A stretch of DNA of 64,000 nucleotides, from NCBI GenBank assembly GCA_030427805.1, contig JAUICP010000001.1, forward strand, positions 62,001 to 126,000, read 5' to 3'. Of this stretch, positions 1 through 8,116 are shown in pieces. Within the stretch, counting starts at the first letter, position 1. Each line of letters opens with the position of its first letter. This stretch comes from Bdellovibrionia bacterium. GTDB lineage: Bacteria; Bdellovibrionota; Bdellovibrionia; Bdellovibrionales; JAGQZY01. The notes below the pieces were generated by a model. The model did no database searches and had not been told where the DNA came from. It saw nothing but the letters and a program-made list of their open reading frames with translations. The position numbers and the translations under genes are program-made.

Positions 1-285
1 CTTTGCTAAACTCGTATCGTTAAAGAATTGGGAGAGGCCTATTTGATAGTCTTTTTGCGCGTCATCCGTAAAAAAAATCGTTTCAATTCTACGTAGCTGA
101 CCTTCGACACTCGCCCTCTGTTCATCGGACAAATTTTCTTTCTCAAGCTCTTCGTGAAGAATTTTAATCGCCTTCATTCTCTGTTTACTGAGAATCAACT
201 TTTCTAGCTTGTTCTCCAATTTTTCATCGGCCAGTGAAGGAGTTGAAAGTATAAAAAATAGACTAAAAAGGACTTGGAATAACAC
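1..285 (-). CDS. Secreted helical protein, 5' part only (cut by window edge)
   Basis: The reading frame runs off the left edge, so only the first 95 codons are visible. Translation begins at a GTG with a hydrophobic segment (MLFQVLFSLFFILSTPSLA) that looks like a cleavable signal peptide ending in SLA. A charged, probably helical stretch follows, rich in Lys and Glu (for example EKLENKLEKLILSKQRMKAI). This could be the start of a TPR or coiled-coil periplasmic protein, but no family can be named. The start lies 21 bp beyond the ftsK stop in the same direction, so co-transcription with ftsK is likely. No other in-frame start exists after the upstream TGA, which supports the GTG choice. The 3' end and true function are unknown. 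Confidence 0.6.
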   Translation of the reverse strand, partial: MLFQVLFSLFFILSTPSLADEKLENKLEKLILSKQRMKAIKILHEELEKENLSDEQRASVEGQLRRIETIFFTDDAQKDYQIGLSQFFNDTSLAK

Positions 286-305
286 GGACTGATTATTACA
301 TTTCT

Positions 306-2726
306 TTAGCTGGGTTGTTCAAAGGAATTGATTAAAACTTGACGCGGTTTGCTTCCATTAGCCGGCCCTACGACGCCTTCTTTCTCGAAGATCTCTATAA
401 TTCGAGCCGCTCGAGGGTACCCAAGGCGAAATTTCCTTTGTAGGAGTGAGGCGCTTACAGATTTTTGCTCTGAAACCCAACTTAAAACCTCGTCATAGCG
501 CTCGTCATACTCATCCTCGGGCTCAGAAAATCCAGAGTCATCGCCAAATTCAGAGGATCCCGCACCGCCCCCATCAAGGATCTTCATCGCCTGTTGATCA
601 TATTCAGGTTCGGCTTGATCTCCCCAAAATTCCATTACGGCTTCAATCTCTTTTTCGGTGAGCCAAGGACCATGATGTCTTTCGGGCTTCGCTACTCCAG
701 GCGCGAGAAAAAGCATATCCCCTCGTGCCAGAAGTCTTTCTGCACCAGCCTCATCGAGGATAATTCGTGAATCCATTTTGCTGGCCACCTTAAAACTAAT
801 TCTTCCCGGCACATTGGTTTTAATTAAGCCTGTGACTACATCTTTTCGTGGCGACTGCATGGCTAAAATTAAATGAATTCCACAGGCACGAGCCATCTGC
901 GCTAATCGTACAACAAGTTGTTCAACATTCGACTTGTCTACTGCCATCAGGTCACCAAATTCTTCTACGACAACGACAATATAGGGTAAGGGTTCGAAAT
1001 AATACGTCTCATTCCCTTTACGTGAATCCATAAGGTGTTCGTTGTATTCTCGATGTTCCTCAACCTCTTCTTTGCTGAGCTCACCGACGATGTCGTTATA
1101 AGATTCAAGGCCACGGGCTCCGAACTTAGACATCGATCTATAGCGCTTTTCCATTTCTTTTACAGCCCACCTTAAAGCAGTTACCGCTTTCTTTGGGTCC
1201 AAAATCACAGGCATTAACAGATGGGGAACATCGTTGAAGGCCGCCAAATCGACTTGCTTGGGGTCGACCAAAATAAGCCGTAAAGTTTTAGGGGAGTGGC
1301 GAAAAAGAAGGCCCGTTAAAATTGAAACTACGAAAACAGATTTTCCCGAACCCGTAGTTCCGGCAACGAGCAAGTGGGGCATTTTTCTAAGATCTACAAC
1401 TTTAGGAATTCCATCGGCTTGTCTTCCGAGGGCAATCGGAAGTTTTAGGTCCGAATCCCAAAACTTTTCTTCTGCCAAAATATCCTTAAGAAAGACAGTT
1501 TCCCTATTTTGATTCGAAGTCTCAATTCCAACGACATTTCTACCGGGAATTGGTGCAATAATTCTGACAGACTCACTACTCAAAGCTAAACTCAAATCAT
1601 CAGCGAGTTCTGTAATTTTTGAAATCTTAACGTCCGATCGCGGTTTAAACTCAAACATCGTTACCGCTGGCCCTGGCTTAATCCCTGTGACCTCTCCTCC
1701 AACAGAGAACTGTGACAATTTATCTGTAAGAGTATGACTTTTATTGCGAATTTCTTTTTCGTCGATTCGATATCGGCTCGCTGGAGGGTCCTCAAGCATT
1801 GAAATTTCAGGGAGGCGCCAATTTTCTACCTTCCTTTGAACCTTTGCCTTGAGCTTAACTTTTCGTCTCTCACTTGGCGCAGGCGGTTCTTTAATTTTAC
1901 CGGCATTATCCTCCGCATATTCAATGACGGCTTCCTCTTCTAGAAAGTCCTCATCTTCACCGAGTTCGGCAAACTCAAGTTCTTCTTCATTCCCATTTTC
2001 AGGAAGCAAAGTCTTGTCGTAAACCCGCTTGGGGGCTTCCTCAATTGGAATAAATTTCTCTTTTGGAGATTTTATTTCGCTCGTACTGCGCCGACTTTTA
2101 AACCAACTTTTAATCTTGGAGAATGAAATGGAAAACTGAGGTCGATGGGCCCACGCCTTGACGGATAGCTCAAATAAATAAAATCCCAACCACTTGCCCC
2201 ACTTTATGGGAATCTGCAGAAAGAAAGCCAAAGGCTTCTCCGTAAAAAAGACCACCAAAATCGCAACAAAAGACCAAAGGAGGAGAGCAACCCCCACAAA
2301 GTTAAATAGGGTCTTTAAACCCTCCGCGATAATCTTTCCGGAAACTCCACCGACAAAATACTGTTCGTAAATTTGCTGCTCCGGGAAATAAAGGGAGGCC
2401 AAAGCCATTAGATTGATCGCTAGGAGCCCTGACCAGAGTAGCTTTAGACGATTTAGGTTATTTTCGAATTTAAATGCATTCCAGGAGAATAGGAAGGCAA
2501 GAAAAGTGAAGAACCAAGAGCCCAGTCCAAACAGATTATAGAGGATATCGGCCAAATAACTGCCAAAATACCCGCAGTAGTTCATTACCTCGGCAGAGTC
2601 GCTGTAGCGACTCAAAGAGGGGTCTGAACTATTATAACTGCCTAAAGATAGTGCTAAAAATAGCCCCAGGGTCAGCCAGATCATCGCTTTGATATCGGAT
2701 TTAAATCGCTCAAAAAAGGGCTTCAT
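306..2726 (-). CDS. ftsK: DNA translocase FtsK/SpoIIIE
   Basis: This is a membrane-anchored, ATP-driven DNA pump that clears and segregates the chromosome terminus at the division septum. The 806-residue protein has about four hydrophobic segments in the first 165 residues and then an acidic, charged linker (about 205-300, with runs such as EELEFAELGEDEDFLEEE). The RecA-like motor domain follows, with Walker A GTTGSGKS near residue 455 and a VVVVEEFGDLM Walker B. The last 60 residues form the winged-helix gamma domain (LSWVSEQKSVSASLLQRKF), which in relatives reads polar KOPS-type sequences. The length is normal for FtsK with a short linker. It is transcribed leftward, divergent from queE. 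The call is secure. Confidence 0.97.
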   Translation of the reverse strand: MKPFFERFKSDIKAMIWLTLGLFLALSLGSYNSSDPSLSRYSDSAEVMNYCGYFGSYLADILYNLFGLGSWFFTFLAFLFSWNAFKFENNLNRLKLLWSGLLAINLMALASLYFPEQQIYEQYFVGGVSGKIIAEGLKTLFNFVGVALLLWSFVAILVVFFTEKPLAFFLQIPIKWGKWLGFYLFELSVKAWAHRPQFSISFSKIKSWFKSRRSTSEIKSPKEKFIPIEEAPKRVYDKTLLPENGNEEELEFAELGEDEDFLEEEAVIEYAEDNAGKIKEPPAPSERRKVKLKAKVQRKVENWRLPEISMLEDPPASRYRIDEKEIRNKSHTLTDKLSQFSVGGEVTGIKPGPAVTMFEFKPRSDVKISKITELADDLSLALSSESVRIIAPIPGRNVVGIETSNQNRETVFLKDILAEEKFWDSDLKLPIALGRQADGIPKVVDLRKMPHLLVAGTTGSGKSVFVVSILTGLLFRHSPKTLRLILVDPKQVDLAAFNDVPHLLMPVILDPKKAVTALRWAVKEMEKRYRSMSKFGARGLESYNDIVGELSKEEVEEHREYNEHLMDSRKGNETYYFEPLPYIVVVVEEFGDLMAVDKSNVEQLVVRLAQMARACGIHLILAMQSPRKDVVTGLIKTNVPGRISFKVASKMDSRIILDEAGAERLLARGDMLFLAPGVAKPERHHGPWLTEKEIEAVMEFWGDQAEPEYDQQAMKILDGGGAGSSEFGDDSGFSEPEDEYDERYDEVLSWVSEQKSVSASLLQRKFRLGYPRAARIIEIFEKEGVVGPANGSKPRQVLINSFEQPS

Positions 2727-2817
2727 TTAACTAGTGTAAACTTTCCATAAATGATTGAAAAGCTTAGGTTTTTCATTACTTGACTTTGGTCAGCCGAGAG
2801 TTGTAGCATGCCGCACC

Positions 2818-3471
2818 ATGAGCCCAGCCAATAGCCTGAAAATTAATGAAATCTTCTATTCCATTCAAGGGGAATCCTCTTGGGCGGGATACCCCACAGT
2901 TTTCGTTCGAACCTCAGGTTGTCCACTCCGTTGTACTTATTGCGACACCACCTACGCTTATAACGAAGGTGAAATGATGGACATTGATTCCATAGTAGAA
3001 ACAATCGCCTCCCATGGCACACCCTATGTTTGTTTAACTGGTGGTGAACCTCTTATTCAAAAAAACAGTTTCGATTTGATGAAAGTTCTCTGCGACAAGG
3101 GTTACAAAGTTTCTGTGGAAACCAGCGGCGCGGTTGATTGTACTCCAGTAGATGAGCGCGTAAAAAAAATTATAGATGTTAAAACGCCTGACAGTGGAGC
3201 TTTTCAGAGTTTCAACAAAAACAATTTGAAGTTCGCCAATGTCAATACTGAATATAAATTTGTGATCTGCTCCGAAAAAGATTTCGACTGGGCCGAGGAT
3301 TTTTCTGCGAGAAACAATCTGTTTGAAACATCCAATGTATTATACAGTCCATCATACGAAAAATTCTCAGAAAAAATTCTTGCAAAAAAAATTCTTTCTA
3401 AAAACTCATCTGCAAGGTTGCAATTACAGCTTCATAAGTATATCTGGTTACCTACTGATCGCGGGGTATAG
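2818..3471 (+). CDS. queE: 7-carboxy-7-deazaguanine synthase (radical SAM)
   Basis: QueE converts 6-carboxytetrahydropterin to 7-carboxy-7-deazaguanine in the queuosine/preQ0 pathway. The radical SAM cysteine motif appears as CPLRCTYC, that is C-x3-C-x2-C, directly after IFYSIQGES and TSG. TGGEPL matches the GGEP SAM-binding motif, and the C-terminus QLHKYIWLP is typical of the family. The frame is open from 2755, but the family N-terminus (SLKINEIFYSIQGE) fits the ATG at 2818. A TTGACT hexamer lies about 40 bp upstream of that ATG and could be part of the promoter. No other queuosine genes are visible nearby, so the rest of the pathway must be elsewhere if it is present. Confidence 0.93.
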   Translation: MSPANSLKINEIFYSIQGESSWAGYPTVFVRTSGCPLRCTYCDTTYAYNEGEMMDIDSIVETIASHGTPYVCLTGGEPLIQKNSFDLMKVLCDKGYKVSVETSGAVDCTPVDERVKKIIDVKTPDSGAFQSFNKNNLKFANVNTEYKFVICSEKDFDWAEDFSARNNLFETSNVLYSPSYEKFSEKILAKKILSKNSSARLQLQLHKYIWLPTDRGV

Positions 3472-3519
3472 TTAATCTCCAAAATTAAATAGATATAAAT
3501 GCAAGGTTGGAAAGCTTTT

Positions 3520-3822
3520 ATGACACCGAGTTTGAATCAATCGAACAATCTTTTTGTGGCCAATCTACAATCTGTAAGTCTCGAGAAGCTTGTTAAAAGC
3601 AAGCTAGAAGTTCTCTTTCAACAACAACGTGAGGCTGATGTTGAATTAAACGGACTCTATAATCTAGTTATTGAACAGGTCGAAAAGCCTTTAATTGAGC
3701 TCGCCTTAGAGCAATTTAATGGCAATCAAATAAAGACCGCTCAGCTGCTAGGAATCAATAGAAATACCTTGAAAAAAAAGATGGATACGTACAAGATTCG
3801 GGTACGTAGAGCATTTTCATAA
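3520..3822 (+). CDS. Fis-type helix-turn-helix regulator
   Basis: A small DNA-binding protein. The C-terminal 45 residues match the Fis/NtrC-type helix-turn-helix (ALEQFNGNQIKTAQLLGINR, then NTLKKKMDTYKI), in which the recognition helix is GINRNTLKKKM. In this family such proteins act as nucleoid-associated regulators or as detached output domains of sigma-54 activators. The N-terminal half is polar and probably helical (SLEKLVKSKLEVLFQQQRE), consistent with a dimerisation region as in Fis. The frame opens at 3499, but the ATG at 3520 has AAGGTTGG about 9 nt upstream and gives 100 residues, close to the 98 of E. coli Fis. It lies between queE and dnaB in the same orientation. Its regulatory targets cannot be read from the sequence. 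Confidence 0.8.
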   Translation: MTPSLNQSNNLFVANLQSVSLEKLVKSKLEVLFQQQREADVELNGLYNLVIEQVEKPLIELALEQFNGNQIKTAQLLGINRNTLKKKMDTYKIRVRRAFS

Positions 3823-3837
3823 TATATTCAAACATCA

Positions 3838-3912
3838 GCGGGTCAGCCACGATCCTGCAGCCCTGAAAAGGCCCGCCAACTTTCTGGATTTACACTATCT
3901 CTATTATAGTGT
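3838..3912 (+). promoter_or_regulatory. Structured leader upstream of dnaB (two inverted repeats)
   Basis: Two inverted repeats lie between the Fis-type gene and dnaB. The first pairs GCGGGTC (3838-3844) with GGCCCGC (3870-3876), with one G-T pair, enclosing a GC-rich 25-nt loop. It stands out from the AT-rich surroundings. The second pairs ACACTAT (3892-3898) with ATAGTGT (3906-3912) and overlaps a TATAGT hexamer that could be a -10 element. Neither is followed by a T-tract, so a simple terminator is unlikely. An operator or mRNA leader structure controlling dnaB is possible but unproven. Confidence 0.4.
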
Positions 3913-3938
3913 TTGATTGGATTAGTGAGGGGCGCATT

Positions 3939-5384
3939 TTGAATCCAAAAGTACCACCATCAAATATAGAAGCTGAAGAGGCCATTCTTGGTGGGCTCAT
4001 GCTCGATCCTGATGCTTTTGTCGTCGTTTCCGACATCATAGGAGAAGACGACTTCTATAAGAAAAATCACCAGAAGATTTATACTGCCATTAGCGAACTT
4101 CACGCCAAGGGACAGCCCGCCGATATAATCACCGTTGCGGCTTATCTCTCAGAAAAACAAGGCTTTGAAAATGGCGGCGCAGCTATAGCTGAATTAATGG
4201 AGCGAGTGCCGTCAGCAGTCAATATCCAGAGTTATGCAAATATCGTAAAAGAAAAAGCGCTTTTGCGAAAACTCATTTCTAAAAGTACTGCCACGATCGA
4301 AAAGGCTTTCAATCAGGACTATGAAAATGTTGATAGTTTTCTCAATGAGGTTGAAAGCGAAATATTTGCGCTGGCTGAAACAAAGCAAGAAAAGCAGGGT
4401 CTTGTCGGTGCTGCCGAACTGATAAAGTTAAGTATCGACAAACTAACAGAACTTTCAACACGCTCTGATGAATACACTGGAGTACCAAGTGGATTCGATA
4501 ATCTCGATGACCTTACCGCTGGTTTTCAAGCGGGTGACTTAATAATTATTGCGGCTCGTCCCTCAATGGGTAAGACAGCCTTTTCTTTGAACTTAGCCCA
4601 GAACATGGCGATTCGTGGTCGCAAGAATGTGGCCTATTTCTCAGTGGAAATGGCAAAAGAACAATTGATGATGAGAATGCTCGCCTCGGAAGCCCGTGTT
4701 CATTTGAGCGACATCCGTATTGGGCGCATTAAAGATAATGATTGGCCGAGACTTATTGAAAAAGCGTCGGTTATGGCTGAAGCACCACTCTATATCGATG
4801 ATACGTCGGGGATTAGCCCCTACGAAATTCGAGCGAAGTGTCGACGACTCAAGGCCCAACATGGCCTCGATGCGATCGTTGTCGATTACTTGCAGATCAT
4901 GGAGCTCAAAAGAAAAGTCGACTCCCGTGAACGAGAGGTTGCGGAAATATCAAAGAACCTAAAGTCCATTGCCAAGGAACTTCGCGTTCCCGTTATTGCA
5001 CTTGCCCAGCTCAACCGTGGAGTTGAAGGACGAACTGGCGATCAACGAAAACCTGTTTTATCAGATCTTCGTGAATCGGGATCAATCGAGCAAGATGCGG
5101 ATTTGATTATGATGCTCTATCGTGAAGAATACTATGATCACGAAAATCCTGAAGTTAAGGGACTCGCGGAAGTTCTTGTTCGTAAGCACAGAAACGGACC
5201 TGTAGGAGAACTTAAATATAAGTTTGAAGGTCAATTCTCGCGCTTTAGTAAATGGGAAGGCCCAACCAGCCATCCTCTTGATCCAGGTCCAACTCCAGAC
5301 GGCGGTGGACCGAGCCCCGATTTTGGACCTCCACCTACCCCAATTTCTCAAGGTAAGCCCAAAAACTTTGCCCCTAATGCTTAA
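3939..5384 (+). CDS. dnaB: Replicative DNA helicase DnaB
   Basis: The hexameric 5'-3' helicase at the replication fork. The N-terminal primase-interacting domain begins at PSNIEAEEAILGGLMLDPDAF. The RecA-like ATPase domain has Walker A RPSMGKTAF (Lys near residue 212) and DAIVVDYLQIM as Walker B. LSDLRESGSIEQDADLIMML is the usual DnaB C-terminal signature. A GTG at 3909 is in frame, but the TTG at 3939 has GAGGGG 6 nt upstream, matches the family N-terminus and lies outside the upstream inverted repeat. It gives 481 residues. The last 40 residues form an unusual Pro/Gly-rich tail (DPGPTPDGGGPSPDFGPPPT) that is absent from typical DnaB. Confidence 0.96.
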   Translation: MNPKVPPSNIEAEEAILGGLMLDPDAFVVVSDIIGEDDFYKKNHQKIYTAISELHAKGQPADIITVAAYLSEKQGFENGGAAIAELMERVPSAVNIQSYANIVKEKALLRKLISKSTATIEKAFNQDYENVDSFLNEVESEIFALAETKQEKQGLVGAAELIKLSIDKLTELSTRSDEYTGVPSGFDNLDDLTAGFQAGDLIIIAARPSMGKTAFSLNLAQNMAIRGRKNVAYFSVEMAKEQLMMRMLASEARVHLSDIRIGRIKDNDWPRLIEKASVMAEAPLYIDDTSGISPYEIRAKCRRLKAQHGLDAIVVDYLQIMELKRKVDSREREVAEISKNLKSIAKELRVPVIALAQLNRGVEGRTGDQRKPVLSDLRESGSIEQDADLIMMLYREEYYDHENPEVKGLAEVLVRKHRNGPVGELKYKFEGQFSRFSKWEGPTSHPLDPGPTPDGGGPSPDFGPPPTPISQGKPKNFAPNA

Positions 5385-5466
5385 GGGGTAAACTCGGTAT
5401 TTGCTCAAAGTCTAGATCTCCAAGGATACTCTAATTAGGGAATCGCCTTAGTGTTAGCATGTTGAA

Positions 5467-6594
5467 ATGCGCGCTAAAACTTTGGTTTTTAATATTCTAA
5501 TGTTTCTACTGACACCAGTTATTCTTGTTGTCTCCATCATCCTTATCGAATCCATCTCTTTCGTGATCCACAATAAAGGTTTTCAATTAAAGCAAGATAG
5601 CCATTCTGGCGCGATCAACCTGCCATTACATGAAAGTCTCAATCTTTATTGGGAGGTTGTAACATCAGTATTCGCGAACCAAGGTCGCCTTATTCCAATT
5701 GAAAATGCTGGAAAAATTATAGAAGAGAAAACGTACTTTAAAAGGAAGGCGCGGAAAGAATCATTTGATGCTTTGGACCTGGATGGAAAAGTAGTTGAGA
5801 CACTGACTCAAGAATACTCCGAGGATGGATCTAGAAAAACGATTTATAGACATGACAATCGAGATTTCAGTAAGCACCTTATACTTCTTGGCGGCTCCTA
5901 TGCCTATGGACATGGATTAAATAATGAGGATATGCTCACATCTGCACTCAGTAAACACCTTCCAAGTTATGAACTCTACAATTATGGATTTCCAGGAGCT
6001 GGACTACCAACAGCGATTTCACTCCTATTAGAAGAAAATTTCTCCGAAAGAATTTCCCATGAAAACGGATTCGTCATATATCTTTGGCTTCCTTTTCATT
6101 TTCAGAGAATACTTGGCGTGCCCGATAACTACGCCTGGTACTCTTCTTATCACTATTTCAACTTCATAGAAAACGATCAACTCGGATACGCCCACACCCA
6201 TCATGAGGGAGCGCCATTTACCGCTCGATTAAACTCTCTGATTTCGACCTCTTATTTTATGAAAGTAATTGGTAAGAATACAATGACCTTATTCGATGAT
6301 AAGATGGTCGAAAAATTAACCTGTGCCCTCTTTAAAACCATGAAAGCTCAAATTAAAAATAAACTACCCTCTTCTAAGTTGGTCGTCGTACCTTTTGAGG
6401 GGCAATTTACTCGAGATTTCTTACCTCAATGCTTAAAAGAAAACAAAATCCACACCCTATTATTTGACCCCATAGATGCAGAAGAGAAGAAACCTTTATA
6501 CCTTTTTGACGGTCACCCCAGTGCCATTCACAATGACCTCCTGGCAGAAAAAATAGTCTCTGGGTTAAAAGATAACTATCCTGAACTTTTTTAA
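5467..6594 (+). CDS. Membrane-anchored SGNH-hydrolase-like protein (paralogue 1)
   Basis: A 375-residue protein with one N-terminal transmembrane segment (VFNILMFLLTPVILVVSIIL) and a large domain outside the membrane. SGNH/GDSL esterase features are visible. GGSYAYGHGL is the nucleophile block with Ser144, NYGFPGAGLP supplies the block II glycine, and DGHPS supplies the C-terminal Asp348/His350. The usual GxND block III is not obvious; in its place is LWLPFHFQRI followed by NYAWY, shared with the two paralogues at 6951-8069 and 8117-9268. Family members de-acylate or acylate lipids and cell-surface polysaccharides, but the substrate here is unknown. The Ser, Asp and His positions are identical in paralogue 3. 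There is no strong ribosome-binding site. Confidence 0.7.
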   Translation: MRAKTLVFNILMFLLTPVILVVSIILIESISFVIHNKGFQLKQDSHSGAINLPLHESLNLYWEVVTSVFANQGRLIPIENAGKIIEEKTYFKRKARKESFDALDLDGKVVETLTQEYSEDGSRKTIYRHDNRDFSKHLILLGGSYAYGHGLNNEDMLTSALSKHLPSYELYNYGFPGAGLPTAISLLLEENFSERISHENGFVIYLWLPFHFQRILGVPDNYAWYSSYHYFNFIENDQLGYAHTHHEGAPFTARLNSLISTSYFMKVIGKNTMTLFDDKMVEKLTCALFKTMKAQIKNKLPSSKLVVVPFEGQFTRDFLPQCLKENKIHTLLFDPIDAEEKKPLYLFDGHPSAIHNDLLAEKIVSGLKDNYPELF

Positions 6595-6759
6595 GGCTTT
6601 ATTGCACTAAATAAAGAGCCCTTAGTGATACTTTAGCCTGGGACTGACTAGCCCCTTGGCAAGCTTAAGTCTAGATCCTTGCCGCCCTTTATTTCAGGCC
6701 TTGAGAAGCCTTTTGGTGTTCGATTTAATGGGATCAACTTCATGGATGAGGTGGAAAAA

Positions 6760-6954
6760 ATGGGTGATAAATTACTTAAGGAAATTTCCGAGGCAACAGG
6801 ACTGCCGTCACAACTAATCGACGATGAACTTATTAGACTCATCAGCGAGGCCGGAAAGAGCCCGTCTGAGGCGAGTCTCGAGGACCTAAGAGAAGTTATG
6901 GCTCAATACCTTCAAGAGGTTATTCTCGGCGCTAAAGAAAAGTATGGAGCCTAA
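6760..6954 (+). CDS. Small acidic helical protein of unknown function
   Basis: A 64-residue protein (MGDKLLKEISEATGLPSQLI...) predicted to be mostly helical and acidic, without a signal peptide or membrane segment. The frame is open from a TTG at 6679. The ATG at 6760 is preferred because GAGGTGG sits 5 nt upstream of it, a near-ideal ribosome-binding site. Its stop (TAA, 6952-6954) overlaps the stop of the convergent SGNH paralogue 2 (TAG, read from 6953 down to 6951), so the two genes share bases. No family is recognised. The good ribosome-binding site and intact frame suggest a real gene. Confidence 0.6.
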   Translation: MGDKLLKEISEATGLPSQLIDDELIRLISEAGKSPSEASLEDLREVMAQYLQEVILGAKEKYGA

Positions 6955-8069
6955 TCGGCTTTAGGCGAATTCTCTGTAAAAAACTCTGCGATTTTTTGCG
7001 CAAGAACTTCATTTTGCAGAGCCGAAGGGTGGCCATCGGCGAGCCTATATTTGGGCGGCGAAAAATCATATTCAAACTCAATGTAATCGATCTTGGCCTG
7101 CTCTAAACAAGGCTTTACCCAAGGCAAAAGGAAGCGTCCCTGGCCGGGAACGATGTACAGTCGAGATTCAGGTAACCTCTTTTTCAAAAGACTCTTTAAA
7201 GAAGAAAACATCTTACAAGCCGTTTCCGCCGATGATTCTTCCGAAAATACGGCTAGATTCTCCTTATTGATAAGCTTCAAAAAGTAAGACTGTGAAACAA
7301 ACATCGATAAATTTGTAAGAAACGGTCGGGCAATTTGGTGATTACGGGCATACACCAAGCGTCCTTGGCGATCGTAGTGAATGAAATGTCTCCAACGATA
7401 CCAGAACATGTTTGAAGAAATTCCGTTTATCCGATTAACGTGCCAAAAATTCCAAAGAAACATGGTATTACCCTTTTCCTGCCAGATCCTGGATCGAAAA
7501 GAATCTTCGGCCAACAGCGCAAGTGCAGCGGGGAGGCCCGTTCCAGGCTTAGCAAAATTAAAGTACTCGTATCCTGGTAACTTCTGTGCCAGTTGAGACC
7601 CTAAGCTCTCTTCTGTTGAAAGACCTTCACCAAAAGCCCAAGACCCTCCAAAAATGATAAAGTGTTCCTTGGCTGTTTTAAGGTCATAAGGATGGGTTAC
7701 AAGTCGAGACCCATTGCCATTAGTTGATACTATATAGTCATGGCTAAACTTTCCATCTCCACCCCATATTCCTTGCTTAAGGTGATATTCTTTTTTAGGA
7801 AAGGCCGTTTGTTCTTCGAGAATTCTACCCGCTTCGTCAACAGGAATGGTCCAGCCGCTTTCCATACTCGAATAGATCAAATCTTTGAATAAACTCAAGT
7901 TGGACGAAAGTGGTTGATTGGGAACCTTACCGTGCATGGCTTTTGTGACGTTTATTCCACCGTGGTAGACAACGAACGACACCGACTCAACTAAAAGTAT
8001 AGCTACTAAAAACAGAAGGGGGATGAGCGATACCATTATAATGGAATAGATGAAATTTTTGTATTTCAT
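6951..8069 (-). CDS. Membrane-anchored SGNH-hydrolase-like protein (paralogue 2)
   Basis: This 372-residue protein is the second of three paralogues and lies in the opposite orientation to the other two. It starts with a transmembrane anchor (IIMVSLIPLLFLVAILLV). The nucleophile block is FGGSWAFGEGL with Ser143, block II is NFAKPGTGLP, and the C-terminal pair is Asp345/His347 in ADGHPSA. The middle motif is LWNFWHVNRI followed by NMFWY, matching paralogues 1 and 3. The catalytic residues needed for hydrolase or acyltransferase activity are therefore present, but the substrate is unknown. Its start is 47 bp from the divergent paralogue 3, so the two probably share a promoter region. Confidence 0.7.
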   Translation of the reverse strand: MKYKNFIYSIIMVSLIPLLFLVAILLVESVSFVVYHGGINVTKAMHGKVPNQPLSSNLSLFKDLIYSSMESGWTIPVDEAGRILEEQTAFPKKEYHLKQGIWGGDGKFSHDYIVSTNGNGSRLVTHPYDLKTAKEHFIIFGGSWAFGEGLSTEESLGSQLAQKLPGYEYFNFAKPGTGLPAALALLAEDSFRSRIWQEKGNTMFLWNFWHVNRINGISSNMFWYRWRHFIHYDRQGRLVYARNHQIARPFLTNLSMFVSQSYFLKLINKENLAVFSEESSAETACKMFSSLKSLLKKRLPESRLYIVPGQGRFLLPWVKPCLEQAKIDYIEFEYDFSPPKYRLADGHPSALQNEVLAQKIAEFFTENSPKAD

Positions 8070-8116
8070 ATTCGAATTATAAGGCGTTAAAATCTAAAAA
8101 GTAAGGGGAATTAAAT

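Noticed and set aside
3838-3912. tRNA or other structured RNA gene upstream of dnaB
   Set aside because: No cloverleaf, no CCA end and no T-loop consensus; the GC-rich stem is a single hairpin with a large loop.
6595-6640. Terminator after the first SGNH gene
   Set aside because: CTTTATT/AATAAAG could pair, but the arms are AT-rich, a bulge is needed and no T-run follows.
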